NCBI RefSeq assembly: GCF_025165815.1
Contig: NZ_JAFFZE010000009.1
Span: forward strand, 1-64,000
Reading direction: 5' to 3'
From: Actinophytocola gossypii
GTDB taxonomy: Bacteria > Actinomycetota > Actinomycetes > Mycobacteriales > Pseudonocardiaceae
Length of the DNA: 64,000 nt
A model generated the notes under the pieces. That model was not told where the DNA came from, did not search any database, and worked only from the letters and a program-made list of their open reading frames with translations. This document shows, one piece after another, positions 46,259 to 54,893 of this stretch (its first letter is position 1; each line of letters opens with the position of its first letter). The position numbers and the translations under genes are program-made.

Positions 46259-46867
46259 TCACCCGGCGCTGTCGGGCCAAGGCAGTACGGTCAACTGGGG
46301 CCACTGCTCGCGCCAGCGCCGGGTCTTCGCCTCGTAGACCTGACGCGGAGCGAGCACCGGATTCGGCCGGACGACGAGGTTGAACACGTCGGCGAGACCG
46401 TGTGGGGCGTAGACGCGCCACCGGTCGGCCCCGTCGAGGCGGACGCCCAGACAACAGGTGGTCGCGGCGAACGAGTCGATCGCCGCTTCGGTCGACGGAT
46501 AGGGCTCACACGGCACGCCGAAGTGGTCCTCGTACCACAGGTGCACACGTGCCTCGTTGCGGATCTCCACCGGAACCGGCAGGTCGCCGAACAGACGCGC
46601 GCCCGCGCGGATGACCTCGTTCTCGGCGTCCCAGCCGAGGTCGGAGTCGTCGAAGTAGAACAGGTCGTAGTCCCTGATGCCCTCGGCCGGCGGCCGGTCG
46701 GTGACCACGTTCCACACGGTCTGGAACAGTCAACCGGCGGTCAGGTACCAACCCGGTAGCTCCAGCGTCGTCGCGCGGACGAGGACTTCCAGCAGTTGCT
46801 CGTTGCGGGAGAGGGTCGCGCGCAAGGCGTCCAGTTGTTCGCCCACGGCGAGCCGGCCGATCAGCAT
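46259..46867 (-). pseudogene. Nucleotidyltransferase-family gene interrupted by an in-frame TGA
   Basis: Read from ATG 46867, the frame gives MLIGRLAVGEQLDALRATL up to PGWYLTAG, then TGA at codon 46 (plus-strand 46730-46732), then LFQTVWNVVTDRPPAEGIRDYDLFYFDDSDLGW and on to 46259. The whole follows the NTP_transf_6 (DUF925) family, in which I recall AGCLFQTVW at this place, so the TGA replaces a conserved cysteine codon. The shorter open frame (46717-46259) lacks the N-terminus. It is either a nonsense-mutated gene, a base-calling error, or a Sec/readthrough codon. Divergent from the PadR gene across a palindrome. Confidence 0.75.
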
Positions 46868-46873
46868 GTGAGC

Positions 46874-46889
46874 ATTCTAGTGCTAGAAT
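46874..46889. promoter_or_regulatory. Perfect palindromic operator between divergent genes
   Basis: ATTCTAGTGCTAGAAT has perfect 7-bp arms around TG. It lies 7 bp before the GTG of the PadR-type regulator and 6 bp before the ATG of the divergent nucleotidyltransferase gene, so the regulator probably controls both directions by binding here. Confidence 0.7.
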
Positions 46890-46896
46890 AGCCGCC

Positions 46897-48039
46897 GTGT
46901 CCTCCACCCTCACCGATGGCGAGCTGACCGTGCTCGGGTTGCTCGTCGAGCAGCCGCGGCACGGGTACGAGTTGGAGCGGGTCATCGAGGAGCGCGGAGT
47001 GCGGGCGTGGACCGCACTCGGGTTCTCCTCCATCTACTACGTGCTCGACAAACTCACCAAGCGCGGCCTGATCGAACCGACCGGCACTCCCTCGTCCGCC
47101 AAGTCGCGCACCACCTTCCGGCCCACCGCGACCGGCCGTGCGCTCTGTGCCGACGCCACCCGCGACGCGCTGTCCACCCTGACCCCGCCGCGCCCACGCG
47201 TCCTGATCGGAATGGCCAACAGCCCTGGCCTACCCGACTCCGACATCGTGACCGGACTGACCCGACGCCTCGACGCGTTGCGGACACAACTCGCCGACGT
47301 CCGGGCGACCCGCGCCCGGCAGGCCCCCCTGCCACCCGCCGCCGACGCGATCTTCGACTACGGCGAGGCCATGCTCGCGGCCGACATCAGCTGGACCGAA
47401 ACCACCCTGGCGAAGGAGACCGTGATGGACAAGTACGACGTCAAGAAGGCCCACCGCGCGCTCTACTCGCCCTCGGCCAAGGACTTCACCGTCGTCGACG
47501 TGCCCGAGCTCCGGTACATCACCGTCGACGGCGCGGGCGATCCGAACACCGCACCCGCCTATGCGCACGCGGTCGAAGCCCTCTACGGCGTGGCCTACAC
47601 GCTGAAGTTCGCCAGCAAACGCGACGGCCGGGACTTCGTGGTCGGCCCGCTGGAAGGACTGTGGCGCGCCGACGACCCCTCCGTCTTCGTCACGCGCCGC
47701 AAGGACGCCTGGGAGTGGACCATGATGATCAGCCTCCCCGACTGGATCAGCGACGACATGGTCCACACCGCAGTCGACGCCGTCACCCGCAAGAAGGACA
47801 ACCCCGCGCTCGCCGAGCTCCGGCCGCGCACCATCGCCGAAGGAACCTGCGTCCAGATCCTGCACCTCGGCTCCTACGACGACGAGACCCCCACCCTGGA
47901 CCGCCTGCACAACCACTACCTCCCCGACAACGCGCTCACCTTCAACGGCGACCACCACGAGATCTACCTCAGCGACCCGCGCCGCACCGCCCCCGCCAAG
48001 CTCAGAACGGTCCTGCGGCAGCCGGTCAAACCCGTGTAG
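46897..48039 (+). CDS. PadR-type regulator fused to a GyrI-like effector domain (380 aa)
   Basis: Residues 1 to about 175 are a PadR winged-helix regulator (LTDGELTVLGLLVEQPRHGYELERVIEERG, then a helical C-terminal part). From about residue 177 a complete GyrI-like small-molecule-binding domain follows (MDKYDVKKAHRALYSPSAKDFTVVDVPELRYITVDGAGDPN). The junction keeps AAGGAGA before an in-frame ATG at 47425, just as a stand-alone GyrI gene would have, so a recent fusion or dual translation is possible. A palindrome directly upstream suggests autoregulation. The GyrI part may act as the ligand sensor. Confidence 0.85.
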   Translation: MSSTLTDGELTVLGLLVEQPRHGYELERVIEERGVRAWTALGFSSIYYVLDKLTKRGLIEPTGTPSSAKSRTTFRPTATGRALCADATRDALSTLTPPRPRVLIGMANSPGLPDSDIVTGLTRRLDALRTQLADVRATRARQAPLPPAADAIFDYGEAMLAADISWTETTLAKETVMDKYDVKKAHRALYSPSAKDFTVVDVPELRYITVDGAGDPNTAPAYAHAVEALYGVAYTLKFASKRDGRDFVVGPLEGLWRADDPSVFVTRRKDAWEWTMMISLPDWISDDMVHTAVDAVTRKKDNPALAELRPRTIAEGTCVQILHLGSYDDETPTLDRLHNHYLPDNALTFNGDHHEIYLSDPRRTAPAKLRTVLRQPVKPV

Positions 48040-48093
48040 CGCGCGTCACGTCCGGTCGTGTCACGTCTGCGCGGGCGACGGTGTCTTGGGGGC

Positions 48094-49260
48094 ATGACTG
48101 AGCACAGCACAGCCAAGGTCGTGGTGATCGGAGGCGGCTACGCCGGAACGCTCGCGGCGAACCGCCTGACGCCGGGAGGTGTGGACATCACGCTGGTCAA
48201 CCCGCGCCCCGAGTTCGTCGACCGGATCCGGCTGCACCAGTACGTGTGCGGCACCGGCGAGGCCGCCGTGGACTACGCGCCGATCCTCGGCGACGGTGTC
48301 CGGCTGCTCGTCGACACCGCCACCCGGATCGTCCCCGCCGGCCGCGTGGTCGAGCTGGCATCGGGTGCCGCGCTGGACTACGACCACGTGATCTACGCGG
48401 TCGGCAGCACCGGGGCGCCACCGTCGTCGGTACCCGGCGCGGCCGAGTTCGCGTACTCCGTCGCCGAGTTCGAGTACGCGCGGCGGCTGCGCGCACGACT
48501 GGCCGACGCGCCCCGGGACGCACCGGTCACCGTCGTCGGCGGTGGCCTGACCGGCATCGAGACTGCCGCCGAACTGGCCGAGCAGGGCCGCGCGGTCACC
48601 CTCGTCGGCGGCGGCACCCTTGCGCCGAAGTTCACCGAGTCGGCTCGGCGATCGATCCTCAAGTGGCTGGCCCGGAACGGGGTCGCCGTGCTCGAGGACG
48701 ACGTGGTGACCGAAGTCCGCGCGGAGGCGGTGGTCCTCGGCGACGGAGCGGTGCGACCGAGCGCGGTCACCGTCTGGACGGCCGGCTTCGGCGTGCCCGA
48801 GCTGGCCCGCGCCAGCGGACTGCGCACCGACCCGCTCGGCCGGCTGCTCACCGACGAGACCCTGACCAGCGTCGACGACGATCGCGTCGTGGCCGCCGGC
48901 GACTGCGCCGCGCCGTCGGGCGAACCGCTGCGGATGAGCTGCTACGCGGCCGGGCCGCTCGGGGCGCAGGCCGCCGACACGATCCTGCGCCGGCTCGCCG
49001 GGACCGAGCCGGCGCCGCTCGGCCTGGCCTTCTCCGGCGCGTGCGTGAGCCTCGGACGGCGGGCCGGGGTCCGGCAGTTCGCCCGCAAGGACGACACCGC
49101 GATCGACTTCCACATCGGCGGCCGGCTCGGTGGGGCGATCAAGAACCTGACCTACAAGTTCGGCGTCCTCAAGGTCGGCCGTGAGGCACGCAAGCCGGGC
49201 TCCCGGTTCTGGCTGAAGGGAACCCCACGTCCACAGCGGACCGCCGCCACACCGTCATGA
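48094..49260 (+). CDS. FAD-dependent pyridine nucleotide oxidoreductase, NDH-2-like (388 aa)
   Basis: An N-terminal FAD-binding motif (VVVIGGGYAGTLAANRL), a second dinucleotide motif near residue 145 (VTVVGGGLTGIETAAELAEQG) and a C-terminal AGDCAAP motif identify the NDH-2/FSP1-like flavoprotein group. ATG 48094 is the start nearest the first strand. Its stop overlaps the sigma factor gene (ATGA). ECF41-type sigma factors are commonly encoded next to oxidoreductases of this sort, which are their likely targets. Confidence 0.9.
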   Translation: MTEHSTAKVVVIGGGYAGTLAANRLTPGGVDITLVNPRPEFVDRIRLHQYVCGTGEAAVDYAPILGDGVRLLVDTATRIVPAGRVVELASGAALDYDHVIYAVGSTGAPPSSVPGAAEFAYSVAEFEYARRLRARLADAPRDAPVTVVGGGLTGIETAAELAEQGRAVTLVGGGTLAPKFTESARRSILKWLARNGVAVLEDDVVTEVRAEAVVLGDGAVRPSAVTVWTAGFGVPELARASGLRTDPLGRLLTDETLTSVDDDRVVAAGDCAAPSGEPLRMSCYAAGPLGAQAADTILRRLAGTEPAPLGLAFSGACVSLGRRAGVRQFARKDDTAIDFHIGGRLGGAIKNLTYKFGVLKVGREARKPGSRFWLKGTPRPQRTAATPS

Positions 49261-50156
49261 CCACCGACCACGCCGAGCGGTTCACCCTGTTGCGGCCGCT
49301 GCTGTTCACCATCGCCTACGAGATCCTCGGCTCGGCCACCGAGGCCGACGACGTGTTGCAGGACAGCTATCTACGGTGGTCCGAAGTGGACCTCACGACC
49401 GTGCGGGACACCAGGTCGTACCTGGCGAAGCTGGTGACCCGGCAGGCGCTCAACGCGGTGCGGGCCGGCTCGCGCCGGCGTGAGGACTACGTCGGTCCGT
49501 GGCTGCCGGAGCCGCTGCTGCTCGACGAGCACGACCCCTCGGCCGACGTGGTGCTCGCCGAGTCGGTCTCGATGGCGATGCTCGTGCTCCTGGAGACCCT
49601 CACCCCCGTCGAGCGCGCGGTGTTCGTGCTGCGCGAGGTGTTCGGCTTCGCCCACCACGACATCGCCGCCGCGGTGGGCAGGTCCGTGTCGACCGTGCGC
49701 CAGGTCGCGCACCGCGCCCGCGAACACGTCCACGCGCGGCGGCCCCGTTTCGAACCCGCCGACGCCGCGACGACCGCGAAGATCACCGAGCGGTTCATGG
49801 CCGCGGCGTCCACCGGTGACCTGGACGGGCTGCTCGCGCTGCTCGCCCCGGACGTGGCCCTGACCGCCGACGGCGGCGGCAAGGCCATCGCGACGCTCCG
49901 GCCGGTGGTTGGCGCGGAGCGGGTGGCTCCGTACCTCGTCCACATCTTCCGCGCGTCGTCGGACGTGCGGGTCGAGCTGGCCAACTGCAACAACGCGTCC
50001 GCGATGGTCGTGCACCGCGGCGACCACCTGGACGGTGTCTTCCTGATCGAGATCAACGACCGGAGGATCACCAACCTCTACGCCATCCGCAATCCGGACA
50101 AGCTCGTCACGGTGACGGTGCCGCGCCGGATCAGCCGCCAGACCGAGGAGATCTGA
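49257..50156 (+). CDS. ECF sigma factor, SigJ/ECF41 type (299 aa)
   Basis: Sigma region 2 (LLRPLLFTIAYEILGSATEADDVLQDSYLRW) and region 4 (VERAVFVLREVFGFAHHDIAAAVGRSVSTVRQVAHRAREH) are followed by a SnoaL-like C-terminal domain beginning near residue 175. The DGGGK motif that marks ECF41 factors is present (TADGGGKAIA). The C-terminal domain takes the place of an anti-sigma factor in this family. It is translationally coupled to the oxidoreductase upstream and directly followed by a SnoaL-like gene. Confidence 0.92.
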   Translation: MTTDHAERFTLLRPLLFTIAYEILGSATEADDVLQDSYLRWSEVDLTTVRDTRSYLAKLVTRQALNAVRAGSRRREDYVGPWLPEPLLLDEHDPSADVVLAESVSMAMLVLLETLTPVERAVFVLREVFGFAHHDIAAAVGRSVSTVRQVAHRAREHVHARRPRFEPADAATTAKITERFMAAASTGDLDGLLALLAPDVALTADGGGKAIATLRPVVGAERVAPYLVHIFRASSDVRVELANCNNASAMVVHRGDHLDGVFLIEINDRRITNLYAIRNPDKLVTVTVPRRISRQTEEI

Positions 50157-50593
50157 TGTCCGCCGAAACCAGCACCGAAACCAGCAAGGCGATCTGCGTC
50201 CGCTTCCACGAAGCCATGAACACCCGCGACCCGGAGACCATCTCGACCGTGATCGACGAGCTCGTCGACCCGGACGTGGTGTTCCACTCGCCCGCGCCGC
50301 TGCCGGAGACGGGAGCACGGGCGATCGCGCACGTCTGGGACATGCTCCTCCGCGCGTTCCCCGACCTGCACGTCGCCGTCGAGGACGTGATTGCCGAGGG
50401 GGACAAGGTCGTCATCCGGAACGTGGTCACCGGCAGCCACCTCGGCGACTACCAGGGCCTCGCGCCGACCGGTCGATCCGTCTCCTACAACGAGATGTTC
50501 GTCATCCGGTTCGCGGACGGCCGCATCGCCGAGATCTGGGGAGTCGTCGACCTCCTCACCCAGCTGCGGCAGCTCGGCGCGATCCCCGCCTGA
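50156..50593 (+). CDS. SnoaL-like ester cyclase family protein (145 aa)
   Basis: A small alpha+beta barrel protein of the SnoaL/ester cyclase family (FHEAMNTRDPETISTVIDELVDPDVVFHSP, then AFPDLHVAVEDVIAEGDKVVIRNVVTGSHLGDY). The ATG shares one base with the stop of the sigma factor gene (TGATG), so they are one transcript. Members are widespread, mostly of unknown substrate. It probably belongs to the sigma factor's target set. Confidence 0.85.
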   Translation: MSAETSTETSKAICVRFHEAMNTRDPETISTVIDELVDPDVVFHSPAPLPETGARAIAHVWDMLLRAFPDLHVAVEDVIAEGDKVVIRNVVTGSHLGDYQGLAPTGRSVSYNEMFVIRFADGRIAEIWGVVDLLTQLRQLGAIPA

Positions 50594-50665
50594 CCGACCG
50601 AGAGCGTGGTCTTGCGCGCCGGTGTGTCCTGTGGCACAGTCGCCTGTCACGGAGTGCCATTCAAG

Positions 50666-50680
50666 TGACATTCGGTGTCA
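50666..50680. promoter_or_regulatory. Inverted repeat upstream of the MFS gene
   Basis: TGACATTCGGTGTCA has perfect 5-bp arms around TTCGG and ends 13 bp before the GTG of the MFS gene. It could be an operator for the transporter-esterase pair. No cognate regulator is obvious. Confidence 0.4.
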
Positions 50681-50693
50681 TAGGAGACCCGTT

Positions 50694-52064
50694 GTGAACC
50701 AGCAGCGCACCGAGCCGGACGCACCCGACAACGACGACGTCCTGCATGCCAAGGCGAGCCGCAAGGCCGCGCTCCATCTCTTGCCGATCCTGTGCCTCGT
50801 GTACTTCATGGCCTTCGTGGACCGCACCAACGTCGGTCTGGCCAAGACCTCGCTCGAAGCCGACGTGGGCATCAGTGCCGCGGCCTACGGTGTCGGCGCG
50901 GGCATCTTCTTCCTGAGCTACGCGCTCCTGGAAGTGCCGAGCAACCTCATCATGCACCGGGTCGGGCCGCGGCGGTGGATCACCCGAATCGCGATCACCT
51001 GGGGGGCGCTCTGCTCCTGCATGATGTTCGTGCAGGACGAGTTCACCTTCTACCTCATCCGGTTCCTGCTCGGCGCGGCCGAGGCCGGGCTGTACCCGGC
51101 GCTGATGTACATCATCACGGTCTGGTTCTCGCAGAAGCACCGGGTCACGATGGTCGGGATCATCTACCTCGCCGTCTGCGCCGGGCTCACGCTCGGTGGG
51201 CCGCTCGGCGGGGCGCTGATGGAACTGCACGACGTCGGCGGGCTGTTCGGCTGGCAGTGGATGTTCCTCGTCGAGGGCGCGATCACGATCGTCGTCGGGT
51301 ACTTCGTGTGGCGGCTGCTGCCCGACCGGCCGGAGGACGCGCCCTGGCTGTCCACACGGGAAGCGGAGATCCTGAACCAGCGCGCGGTCATCCGCACCGC
51401 GGCCGCGCACAGCACGCTGAAGGGCAACGTCAAGGTCGCCTTCGGCCGGCCGTTCATCCTCGCGCTGTCCGTGGTCTACTTCGCGAACCAGATCAACAGC
51501 GTCGCGATCCAGTACAACTTCCCGTCGATCGTGGAGAGCCTCGACGTCGAGGGGTCGTTCCTGATCGGCCTGGTCAGTGGCAGTGTGGGGATCGGCGCGT
51601 TCATCGGGGTGCTCGTCATCCCGTGGATCCAGCGCCGGGTGCGCAACGAGATCCGGGTCCTCACGTACACGACGGCGGTCACGGCGGTGGTGGCGGTCGC
51701 CTACACCCTCGTCGACGGCGCCGTCCTGAGCATCCTGCTGATCGACCTCGCCATGCTGCTGCTCATCGGCATCCTCCCGCTCTACTGGTCGGTGGCGATG
51801 GCCAGGATGTCGGGTCTGATGGCCGCGGCGGGCCTCGCGTTCATCAACACGGTCGGGCTGCTCGGCGGGTTCGTCGGACCCTACCTGTACGGGTTCGCCG
51901 AGAGCCAGGGGAGTGAGACGGCCGGGTCCATGGTGCTCGTCGGCGGCTCGGTGCTCGGCGTGCTGCTCATCCCGTGGCTGGCGCGGACGGTACGCGCCGA
52001 GGACCGGCGAACCGGCCACGACGCCGAAGCGGCGTCGCCGGTCGGCGTGGAAGGAAGGGAGTGA
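50694..52064 (+). CDS. MFS transporter, anion:cation symporter type (456 aa)
   Basis: Twelve transmembrane segments with the ACS-family signature at the N-terminus (ALHLLPILCLVYFMAFVDRTNVGLAK) and the GAAEAGLYPALMYIITVWF segment. Such carriers import organic anions like tartrate, phthalate or 4-hydroxyphenylacetate. GTG 50694 has AGGAG upstream. The secreted esterase gene follows directly, so the carrier may take up an acid released outside the cell. Confidence 0.92.
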   Translation: MNQQRTEPDAPDNDDVLHAKASRKAALHLLPILCLVYFMAFVDRTNVGLAKTSLEADVGISAAAYGVGAGIFFLSYALLEVPSNLIMHRVGPRRWITRIAITWGALCSCMMFVQDEFTFYLIRFLLGAAEAGLYPALMYIITVWFSQKHRVTMVGIIYLAVCAGLTLGGPLGGALMELHDVGGLFGWQWMFLVEGAITIVVGYFVWRLLPDRPEDAPWLSTREAEILNQRAVIRTAAAHSTLKGNVKVAFGRPFILALSVVYFANQINSVAIQYNFPSIVESLDVEGSFLIGLVSGSVGIGAFIGVLVIPWIQRRVRNEIRVLTYTTAVTAVVAVAYTLVDGAVLSILLIDLAMLLLIGILPLYWSVAMARMSGLMAAAGLAFINTVGLLGGFVGPYLYGFAESQGSETAGSMVLVGGSVLGVLLIPWLARTVRAEDRRTGHDAEAASPVGVEGRE

Positions 52065-52066
52065 CC

Positions 52067-53701
52067 ATGCGGAACCGAGTCATCGCCGCCCTGCTCGGCG
52101 TCGTGCTGGCGGCCACCTCGATGAGCGTGCCGTCGGCCGCCGCGAGCGGGCCCGGCGCATCCGTCGTGCGGCACACCAGCCTCGGGCTCGTCAAGGGCAC
52201 CGACGAGCGCCGGACCACCGGCACCTTCGCCTGGCGGGGCATCCCGTACGCCGAGCCACCCGTCGGGGACCTGCGCTGGCGCGCCCCGGAACCGCACCGG
52301 CCGTGGCGCGGGGTGCGCGACGCCCGCCACTTCGGCGACGGGTGTGTCCAAGAAGGACGGTTCTTCAGCCCGGCGCCGAGCGGACCGCACTACGGACTGG
52401 ACATCCGCGACGGTCTCAAGAAGCCGGTCGGCGCGGAGGACTGCCTGACGCTCAACGTGTTCCGTCCAGCGACGCACCGGAAGAACCTCCCGGTCATCGT
52501 GTTCGTGCACGGCGGCAGCAACATGGTCGGCTACTCCGCCGACCCGATGTACGACGGTCGGGCGCTGGCGCGGCGGGCGAACGCGGTCGTGGTCACCGTG
52601 AACTACCGGGTCGGCGTCTTCGGCTGGCTCGACCTGCCAGGGCTCAAGACCGGCGACCCGGTCGACGACTCCGGGAACTTCGGCACGCTGGACCAGATCG
52701 AGGCGCTCCGGTTCGTCAACCGCGACGCGCGTGCCTTCGGCGGTGACCCGTCGAACGTGACGGTGATGGGCGAGTCCGCCGGCGCGGTCAACGTGTGGGC
52801 GCTGATGGTCTCGCCACTGACCAAGGGCCTGCTGGACAAGGCGATCCCGCTCAGCGGCGGCCTGAAGTTCCAAACACCGACCGAGGCCCGCACCTACGCC
52901 GAGGGCTTCGCGGAGGAGGCCCTCGGCTCCCAGGGCAGCCCCGAGGACACCGTGCGCCGCCTGCGCGCGATACCCGCCGGCGAACTGATCGAGGCACAGG
53001 TCCGCCGTGGCGCCGAGGTCGGCGATCCGCCCCGGGTGCTCGCGGACGGCTCGGTGCTGCCCGAGGACTACCACGCGGCGATCGCGGCGGGGGAGTACCG
53101 CGACGTCCCGGTGCTCGCCGGCAACACGCTGGAGGAGGGCAAGCTGTTCGGGTCGGCGATCGGCGCGTTCCGCCCGACCGAGTACGAGCGCTTCACCCTG
53201 CAGTACCGGTTCGACCCGGACCGGCCGTCGGACCTGCGGGTGCGTGACCTGATCACCGATCAGTACCTGCCGATCGACGCTCCCGGCGGATGGAACGAGG
53301 CCGCCGACGGGCTGACCGACAGCATCTTCACCGGGATCGTCCTGGACTCGATGAACACCCTGCGAGCGGCCGGGAACGACCGGCTCTTCTACTACCAGTT
53401 CGCCTGGAACCAGGAGCCGGCGCCGTTCGACGACGTGTACGGCGCGGTGCACGCCATGGACCTGCCGTTCGTGTTCCGCACGTTCGACGAGGGGGTGTTC
53501 GAGTTCGCGTTCAGCCGCCGGAACGAGCCGGGTCGGCTGCGGCTGTCGAACCTGATGATGGACAGCGTGCGTGCGTTCGTCCGCACCGGGAGTCCGCAGC
53601 ACCGCGGCCTCGACACGCGGTGGCACCAGTGGCCGCGCAGCGTGGTCTTCGACGCCGACGACCGCTGGGCGACCGCCCGGCCCGGCGAGTTCGAGGGGTA
53701 G
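52067..53701 (+). CDS. Secreted type-B carboxylesterase (544 aa)
   Basis: A signal peptide (MRNRVIAALLGVVLAATSMS) leads a type-B carboxylesterase: oxyanion hole HGG at 148-150, the EDCLTLNVF motif, and the nucleophile Ser237 in GESAGA. ATG 52067 is preceded by GGAAGGGAG; the GTG at 52061 that overlaps the upstream stop is the alternative. Coupled to the MFS carrier, it probably hydrolyses an ester outside the cell and the product is taken in. Confidence 0.9.
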   Translation: MRNRVIAALLGVVLAATSMSVPSAAASGPGASVVRHTSLGLVKGTDERRTTGTFAWRGIPYAEPPVGDLRWRAPEPHRPWRGVRDARHFGDGCVQEGRFFSPAPSGPHYGLDIRDGLKKPVGAEDCLTLNVFRPATHRKNLPVIVFVHGGSNMVGYSADPMYDGRALARRANAVVVTVNYRVGVFGWLDLPGLKTGDPVDDSGNFGTLDQIEALRFVNRDARAFGGDPSNVTVMGESAGAVNVWALMVSPLTKGLLDKAIPLSGGLKFQTPTEARTYAEGFAEEALGSQGSPEDTVRRLRAIPAGELIEAQVRRGAEVGDPPRVLADGSVLPEDYHAAIAAGEYRDVPVLAGNTLEEGKLFGSAIGAFRPTEYERFTLQYRFDPDRPSDLRVRDLITDQYLPIDAPGGWNEAADGLTDSIFTGIVLDSMNTLRAAGNDRLFYYQFAWNQEPAPFDDVYGAVHAMDLPFVFRTFDEGVFEFAFSRRNEPGRLRLSNLMMDSVRAFVRTGSPQHRGLDTRWHQWPRSVVFDADDRWATARPGEFEG

Positions 53702-53751
53702 CGGGCACCGCCGCTCTACACTCGCGGTGGCGTCGAGGGAGGTGACGGGAC

Positions 53752-54426
53752 GTGCCGGTGGATCGAGCACTTGAGACCAAGTACCGGATCGCGGAGACGG
53801 CGATGGCCCTGTTCCTGGAGCAGGGGTACGAGAGCGTCACCGTGGAGGCCGTCGCGGACGCGTCCCAGGTGTCCCGGCGGACGGTGTTCCGCTACTTCGA
53901 CGGCAAGGACGAGCTGGCGTTCCCCGACCACACCGCGCGCCTTGAGCTGCTGGCGCGCAACCTGGTGGAGCCGACCGGGGGCAGGTCGCCGGTGGATGTC
54001 GTGATCGCGGCGACCGAGGCCGTGATGCGCGACTTCCTCCGGCGGCCCGAACTGGTGCTGCGCCGCTACCGGCTGACCAGGCTGGTGCCGGAGCTGCGCA
54101 GGCGGGAGGTCCTCGAGAACGAGCGCTACGTCGCCCTGACCCGCGCGTACCTGCGGGACCACCTGCCCCCCGACGGCCCGCCGTTCCTGCCGATGGCCCT
54201 GTCCGCGCTGATCGACGCGATGCACCGGTCGGCGCTGGGCAACTTCACCCGCAGCGGCGGAACCGTCGACGCGTGCGCCGAACTCGCCGACGGCATGGAG
54301 TGGATCCGCCGCCTGCTGGCCGAGCCGAGTACCGACGGCCACCTGCTGCTCGCCGTCCTCCCGGACAACTCAGCCGTCCGAAAGGCCCTGTCCGCCCTCC
54401 GCGACGAGGCCCAGGACCTGCTCTGA
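53752..54426 (+). CDS. TetR-family regulator (224 aa)
   Basis: The TetR HTH is clear (KYRIAETAMALFLEQGYESVTVEAVADASQVSRRTVFRYFDGKDEL), with a helical C-terminal domain. GAGGGAGG lies upstream of the GTG start. It follows the esterase gene on the same strand after 50 bp and converges with the nitroreductase-like gene. Target unknown; the MFS-esterase pair or itself are candidates. Confidence 0.9.
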   Translation: MPVDRALETKYRIAETAMALFLEQGYESVTVEAVADASQVSRRTVFRYFDGKDELAFPDHTARLELLARNLVEPTGGRSPVDVVIAATEAVMRDFLRRPELVLRRYRLTRLVPELRRREVLENERYVALTRAYLRDHLPPDGPPFLPMALSALIDAMHRSALGNFTRSGGTVDACAELADGMEWIRRLLAEPSTDGHLLLAVLPDNSAVRKALSALRDEAQDLL

Positions 54427-54431
54427 GCCGG

Positions 54432-54851
54432 TCAGTCCTCGGTGGGAACCAGCGCGACGACCGGGATGACGCGGTCGGTCTTGCGTTCGTAGTCGGCGAA
54501 GCCGGGGAAGAGCCCGGCCTGGACGGCGTACTTCTCGTCGCGTTCTGAGCCTTCGAGGTCGGTCGCGCTCACCTCGACGGTCCGGTCGCCGAACTCGGCG
54601 CGGGCCTTCGGGTTGGCGCGCAGGTTCCAGTACCAGGCCGGGTGGTGGTCGGCGCCGGCGTTGGAGGCGAAGACGAGATAGCGGTCGCCGTCCGCCAGGT
54701 ACATCATCGGGCTGACCCGGGGTTCGCCGCTGCGGGCACCGGTGGTGTGCAGCAACAGCAGCGGCGCGCCCTCGAACGGACCGCCCACCTTGCCGTCGTT
54801 CGCCCGGAACTCCTCGATGATGCGCTGGTTGAAGCTCGCCGCGTCGTTCAT
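54432..54851 (-). CDS. Deazaflavin (F420)-dependent nitroreductase family protein (139 aa)
   Basis: The sequence follows the DDN-like family: FNQRIIEEFRANDGKVGGPFEGAPLLLLHTTGARSGEPRVSPMMYLADGDRYLVFASNAGADHHPAWYWNLRANP. These proteins use cofactor F420 to reduce quinones or nitro compounds, mostly in actinobacteria. Length is normal. It converges with the TetR gene and is divergent from a quinone oxidoreductase-like gene. Confidence 0.9.
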   Translation of the reverse strand: MNDAASFNQRIIEEFRANDGKVGGPFEGAPLLLLHTTGARSGEPRVSPMMYLADGDRYLVFASNAGADHHPAWYWNLRANPKARAEFGDRTVEVSATDLEGSERDEKYAVQAGLFPGFADYERKTDRVIPVVALVPTED

Positions 54852-54893
54852 GGACTGATCCTATCCCCGCGATCGGTGCGATGATCGGACACC

